Source: Neptunicoccus cionae
GTDB lineage: Bacteria > Pseudomonadota > Alphaproteobacteria > Rhodobacterales > Rhodobacteraceae
Direction: 5' to 3'
DNA: 64,000 nucleotides
NCBI RefSeq assembly: GCF_014643735.1
Contig: NZ_BMKA01000002.1
Coordinates: 682,001 to 746,000, forward strand
Part shown: piece after piece, positions 60,890-64,000 of the stretch
Numbering within the stretch: the first letter of the stretch is position 1
Layout of the letters: the number at the start of each line of letters is the position of its first letter
Program-made: the position numbers and the translations under genes
Notes under the pieces: model-generated
Databases searched by the model: none
What the model was told of the DNA's origin: nothing
The model's input: the letters and a program-made list of their open reading frames with translations, nothing else

Positions 60890-63382
60890 TTACTCCAGAT
60901 CGCTGAACGGGATGCCCCGTCGGCTGGCACTGGCGCGCACGGCTTCCTGAATGGCGGGACTGCGACCAAGCAACCGCCGGAACCGCATTTCATCAAGCAC
61001 CAGCAGGGTCGAGGGCGCAATCGCCCGCACTTCGGTGCGGCGTGCCTTGTTGGTCAGGATCGCCATCTGGCCAAACATCTCGCCCCGCCCCAAACGCCAG
61101 CTCTGTCCCGCCGTTTCCATTTCCGCCGCACCGGATGCGATAAAGAACACGCTGCGCGCAGGCGTATCGCGCCGCATGATGACGTCTCCTGCATTCGCAT
61201 AGCGGGTCTGAAGCGCACGGGCGAGCCGTTTCAGCGCCGCCTCGTCCAGATCCACAAATAGGGGAAACTGACGCACAAGTTCAATTCTCTGGAACGCCAC
61301 ATCAAGACGCGGACGGCCCTCGGCCGCGGCCCGTCGGGTCGCAGTTTGCCCCATCAGTTTGGTAAACACCTCGGAACCGATCAAACCGTCCTCGCGCATG
61401 GCTGTGTATTCCCGTTCTTCCAGCCGCAGGGCAGTGCGACGGATAAATCGGCGCTCCAGTTCTTCGGCGTACCCCGGATATTGCAGGCGCAGCCCTTCCA
61501 GCGCGGTTTCGACCGTTTCAATCCGGCGCGACAACAGTTCCGCCAACAGATCCGCCAGCCTTCGCCCGTGGATACGGCGAATGCGCCCCCCGATAAAGGC
61601 ATCAAGATCTCGCAGCACCAGTCGCTGGGACAATAACAGCTCAAACCGGTCCGCTGTCATATTGGCCAGAGGGGCCGAGATACTTAAGCGGTTGTGCAGA
61701 AACCCTGCAACACGGAACCCGTGCCCATAGGACACACTGCGCCGCGCCGCCCGTTGATACCCGCTGCGCCCGCCGCTGCGCGCGCCTTCTATCAGCCGGT
61801 CCGCATCTGACAGCACCTGTTCCGCCATCCGCGCCGAGATCGTACGGTCGCGCACACGATCCAGAATCGTGTCCCGTTCATGGCCTGCCAGCGCGATCAG
61901 ACCCAGCGTGACCCTGTCCCGTTCCAAAATATCCGCGTTGTCTTCGGCCAACTTCACGGCCTCTTCCAGCCGGTCCCCGAACTGCTTAGCCTCGGAGCGG
62001 ACAATGTCATGGGTGAGTTCGTAATTCTCGGTGGTGCGGGCCACGTCCTCACGCACGGTTTGCAGCGCAACCGCCACAACCTGCCGGGACAGGGCTTCGT
62101 CAATCGGAGACAGATCTTCAAGACCCAGCCAGCGGATCACCCGGCGCAGCGTGGTGCCCTGCACCAGCAGCGTAAACAGCGTAAACCCGGTGGCCAGAAT
62201 CCCGACCACCCGCTGAATATCATTGGGCACACGGAAGCTCTCCGTCACAGCCAGCGCCAGCGCCAATGTGACCGCACCGCGCAGACCACCCCACAGGATC
62301 GCCGTGCGATAGGGTCGTTCAACTTTGGGCGACAAGCGGAATTTATGCAGGATTGGCATCAACACGAACAGGATCACCGCCCGCGCGGTTATGGCTGCAA
62401 GGATCACCACCCCGACCAGCAAGAAATCGTGCACCCGCACATCTGCGAGAAAACGGGGAATTAGAAAAGCAGCCAGAATAAAAATCAGCGCCCCCGCCCA
62501 ATGGGCCAATACATCCCAAAGTTCACGCAGGTTAATCCACGCCTGCGGCAACAACCGCCCCGGTCCCGCAAGGTTCAGTGTAAGACCTGCTGCAACCACC
62601 GCAATCACGCCAGAGGCGCCGATGCTTTGTTCTGCACCGATGTAAACCAGATAAGGCAGCGCCACGGAGATCGAAATCTGCGCCAGTTCAAATTGCGGAA
62701 AGGCCGCCATCACCCAAATGGCAATCCGCGCCACGACCCAGCCGACCAGCACACCGCCCGCAATCAAAAGGGGAAACTGTGCCAGCGCATCCGCGAGTGT
62801 CGGGTCAGGCACGCCCAGCATCACAAACCCCATGAACAGGCCGAACAAGGCGATTGCCGCGGCATCATTCAGTAGGCTTTCGCCTTCAATAATCCGCGCA
62901 ACCCTTCGCGGCGCGGAAATAGAGCGGAAGATCGAAACCACGGCCGAGGGATCGGTTGTGGACACAATCGCCCCGATCAACAAGCACGCCGCCAGCGGCA
63001 GCGTAGTCGCCCAAGACAGCGCATAACCGACGAACAGTGTCGCAACGACAACAGCCACCACCGCGAGCACCAGAATCGGCACCCAATCATCCAGCATCCG
63101 CCGAAGGTTCATACCCAAAGTCGCTTGAAACAACAGGGTCGGCAGAAAGACATAAAGGAACACATTAGAACGGATTGGGAAGCCGAGGATCACCTCTGCC
63201 ACCGGATTGAGCGCGTCCGTCAGATCCGTTCTCATGAAGAAGATTGCCGTCACGCTGACCAGAATACCAATCACAGCCAGAAGCGCACTGTAAGGCATCC
63301 TCAAGCGCGCAGCCAGAGGCTCGGCAACCCCGATCACAACGAACAGGGTTGCGACAATTGTGGTGATTAAAACTATGTCCAT
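60890..63382 (-). CDS. NhaP-type cation/proton antiporter with C-terminal cyclic-nucleotide-binding domain
   Basis: 830 residues from ATG 63382; a TTG at 63403 is an alternative and neither has a clear ribosome-binding site. About 12 membrane helices with the CPA1 signatures STTDPSAVVSIFR and EGESLLNDAAAIALF. A long helical cytoplasmic part (about 430-710) and a cNMP-binding domain (about 715-825; GDVIMRRDTPARSVFFI and GEMFGQMAILTNKARRTEVRA) follow. The Arg-rich phosphate loop suggests control by cAMP or cGMP, though the key Arg context is unusual. Confidence 0.88.
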   Translation of the reverse strand: MDIVLITTIVATLFVVIGVAEPLAARLRMPYSALLAVIGILVSVTAIFFMRTDLTDALNPVAEVILGFPIRSNVFLYVFLPTLLFQATLGMNLRRMLDDWVPILVLAVVAVVVATLFVGYALSWATTLPLAACLLIGAIVSTTDPSAVVSIFRSISAPRRVARIIEGESLLNDAAAIALFGLFMGFVMLGVPDPTLADALAQFPLLIAGGVLVGWVVARIAIWVMAAFPQFELAQISISVALPYLVYIGAEQSIGASGVIAVVAAGLTLNLAGPGRLLPQAWINLRELWDVLAHWAGALIFILAAFLIPRFLADVRVHDFLLVGVVILAAITARAVILFVLMPILHKFRLSPKVERPYRTAILWGGLRGAVTLALALAVTESFRVPNDIQRVVGILATGFTLFTLLVQGTTLRRVIRWLGLEDLSPIDEALSRQVVAVALQTVREDVARTTENYELTHDIVRSEAKQFGDRLEEAVKLAEDNADILERDRVTLGLIALAGHERDTILDRVRDRTISARMAEQVLSDADRLIEGARSGGRSGYQRAARRSVSYGHGFRVAGFLHNRLSISAPLANMTADRFELLLSQRLVLRDLDAFIGGRIRRIHGRRLADLLAELLSRRIETVETALEGLRLQYPGYAEELERRFIRRTALRLEEREYTAMREDGLIGSEVFTKLMGQTATRRAAAEGRPRLDVAFQRIELVRQFPLFVDLDEAALKRLARALQTRYANAGDVIMRRDTPARSVFFIASGAAEMETAGQSWRLGRGEMFGQMAILTNKARRTEVRAIAPSTLLVLDEMRFRRLLGRSPAIQEAVRASASRRGIPFSDLE

Positions 63383-63814
63383 ATTATTGAAATACCACAG
63401 CAATCATCGGGCGCACTGTTAAAATTCAGCGATTGAAGAAACAATTGGCAAAACCTCGTGAGCCATAGAACGCCTTTATCGAATCCTGACTTCAGACGAA
63501 ATTTGGCAGGAGTGACACTGCGCAACGGGGCGTGGAGACCTCGGCGCGCACGGCCAGTTAGAATTGTCTGAAAACTGTTTGTATTTAATCTGCTCTTGAG
63601 GTTGGGGCGCGCAAACACCAGTCGAAATTGATTGAACAGCCCTAATCGACCCAGGGATCCTGGCCGGATGAAATCTGCCGTGCGGGGCAAATGGCCATTC
63701 GAAAGGAATCCTTAAGATACATGGTCCTATACTTCAGGGACTATGGTTTGCCTGCTGGATAGCTCGTAAATCCTGATGACCTGTTCAATTGACTTCGAAT
63801 TTGCTTACACGCCC
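63383..63814. other. intergenic region upstream of the antiporter
   Basis: About 430 bases. It includes the promoter side of the leftward antiporter gene and the 5' flank of a possible rightward gene. Open frames here have no family signature. No terminator or repeat was seen. Confidence 0.5.
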
Positions 63815-64000
63815 ATGACCTTCAAATTTAACGTACCTGCGCCAACGCAACTGCCCGCCCCACGCTGCGGGTGTACACTAAAAACGCGCCTGACAGGACG
63901 GGATGTAGCCCTTTGGTTCATCCAGTACTGCATCGTGATAATTCTCGGCCTTCTCCTTATGATCGCCAAAACCGGCGGGGCATGGGCACAACAACTCATC
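63815..64000 (+). CDS. possible truncated gene at right edge, hydrophobic N-terminus
   Basis: An ATG at 63815 (or 63776) opens a frame that runs off the window. After about 33 polar residues it has a helix WFIQYCIVIILGLLLMIA and then GGAWAQQ, like a signal peptide cleavage site. No domain is reached. It may be an exported protein; the start codon is uncertain and no strong ribosome-binding site is seen. Confidence 0.35.
   Translation, partial: MTFKFNVPAPTQLPAPRCGCTLKTRLTGRDVALWFIQYCIVIILGLLLMIAKTGGAWAQQLI

Noticed and set aside
63373-63690. 105-residue frame on the minus strand upstream of the antiporter
   Set aside because: No ribosome-binding site and no family signature; it overlaps the antiporter's start region.

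Overview
The window looks like chromosome from an alphaproteobacterium of the Rhodobacteraceae (Roseobacter group). The evidence is a complete C-P lyase operon of the rhodobacterial type (phnCDE1E2, phnF, phnGHIJKLN, a DUF1045 gene, phnM), imelysin/di-haem oxidoreductase/HemP iron genes, a DctPQM TRAP transporter beside acyl-CoA genes, and FAD/GcvT demethylating dehydrogenases beside a betaine-type ABC importer. This placement is inferred from gene content; no rRNA or tRNA gene is visible. Most of the window is moderately GC-rich and densely coded. The exception is an A+T-richer island at about 39.34-40.97 kb.

Layout. 0-1.4 kb: a polyamine-type binding protein with its own terminator. 2.0-7.0 kb: a signalling cluster (receiver plus degenerate GGDEF, Hpt, single receiver, four-PAS hybrid histidine kinase with two receivers). 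7.3-13.1 kb: a leftward iron locus (hemP, small Cys-rich protein, imelysin, di-haem oxidoreductase, second imelysin, Tat-exported DUF1513). 13.5-25.4 kb: phosphonate import and C-P lyase. 25.4-29.7 kb: an RND efflux pump and adaptor. 29.8-43.3 kb: an acyl-CoA catabolic region with two acyl-CoA ligases, a separate ACAD10/11-type kinase, two crotonases, a TRAP importer, an ACAD11-type dehydrogenase and an FCD-type GntR regulator. A small low-GC two-gene HEPN cassette interrupts it. 43.3-55.2 kb: a DeoR regulator, an FAD/GcvT dehydrogenase, a choline-kinase-like protein, a ProX/ProV/double-ProW importer, a second kinase and a second FAD/GcvT dehydrogenase. 55.6-60.8 kb: an envelope cluster (22-residue membrane peptide, YqjD-like, YqjE/holin-like, DUF3618, YihY, AI-2E/PerM, haemolysin III). 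60.9-63.4 kb: an NhaP-type antiporter fused to a cyclic-nucleotide-binding domain. A truncated gene may enter at the right edge.

Three regulatory patterns stand out. (1) A related 26-27 bp element (TTAGTG, 13 bp, CACTAA in its best copy) lies between the regulator and the dehydrogenase gene and occurs twice more about 9.3 kb away, between the kinase and crotonase genes. This suggests one FCD/GntR regulon for hydroxyacyl-CoA breakdown. (2) A perfect 23-base element upstream of the first FAD/GcvT gene recurs, inverted, upstream of the betaine-type binding-protein gene, which suggests a DeoR regulon for an N-methylated substrate that may be phosphorylated. (3) The four-gene-or-more transporter operons each carry a strong hairpin just after the binding-protein gene (phnD, dctP, proX-type); only the phnD one is a canonical terminator.

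The candidates most worth following as undescribed systems are the duplicated kinase plus demethylase module at 44-55 kb, the split ACAD10/11 regulon, and the HEPN cassette.
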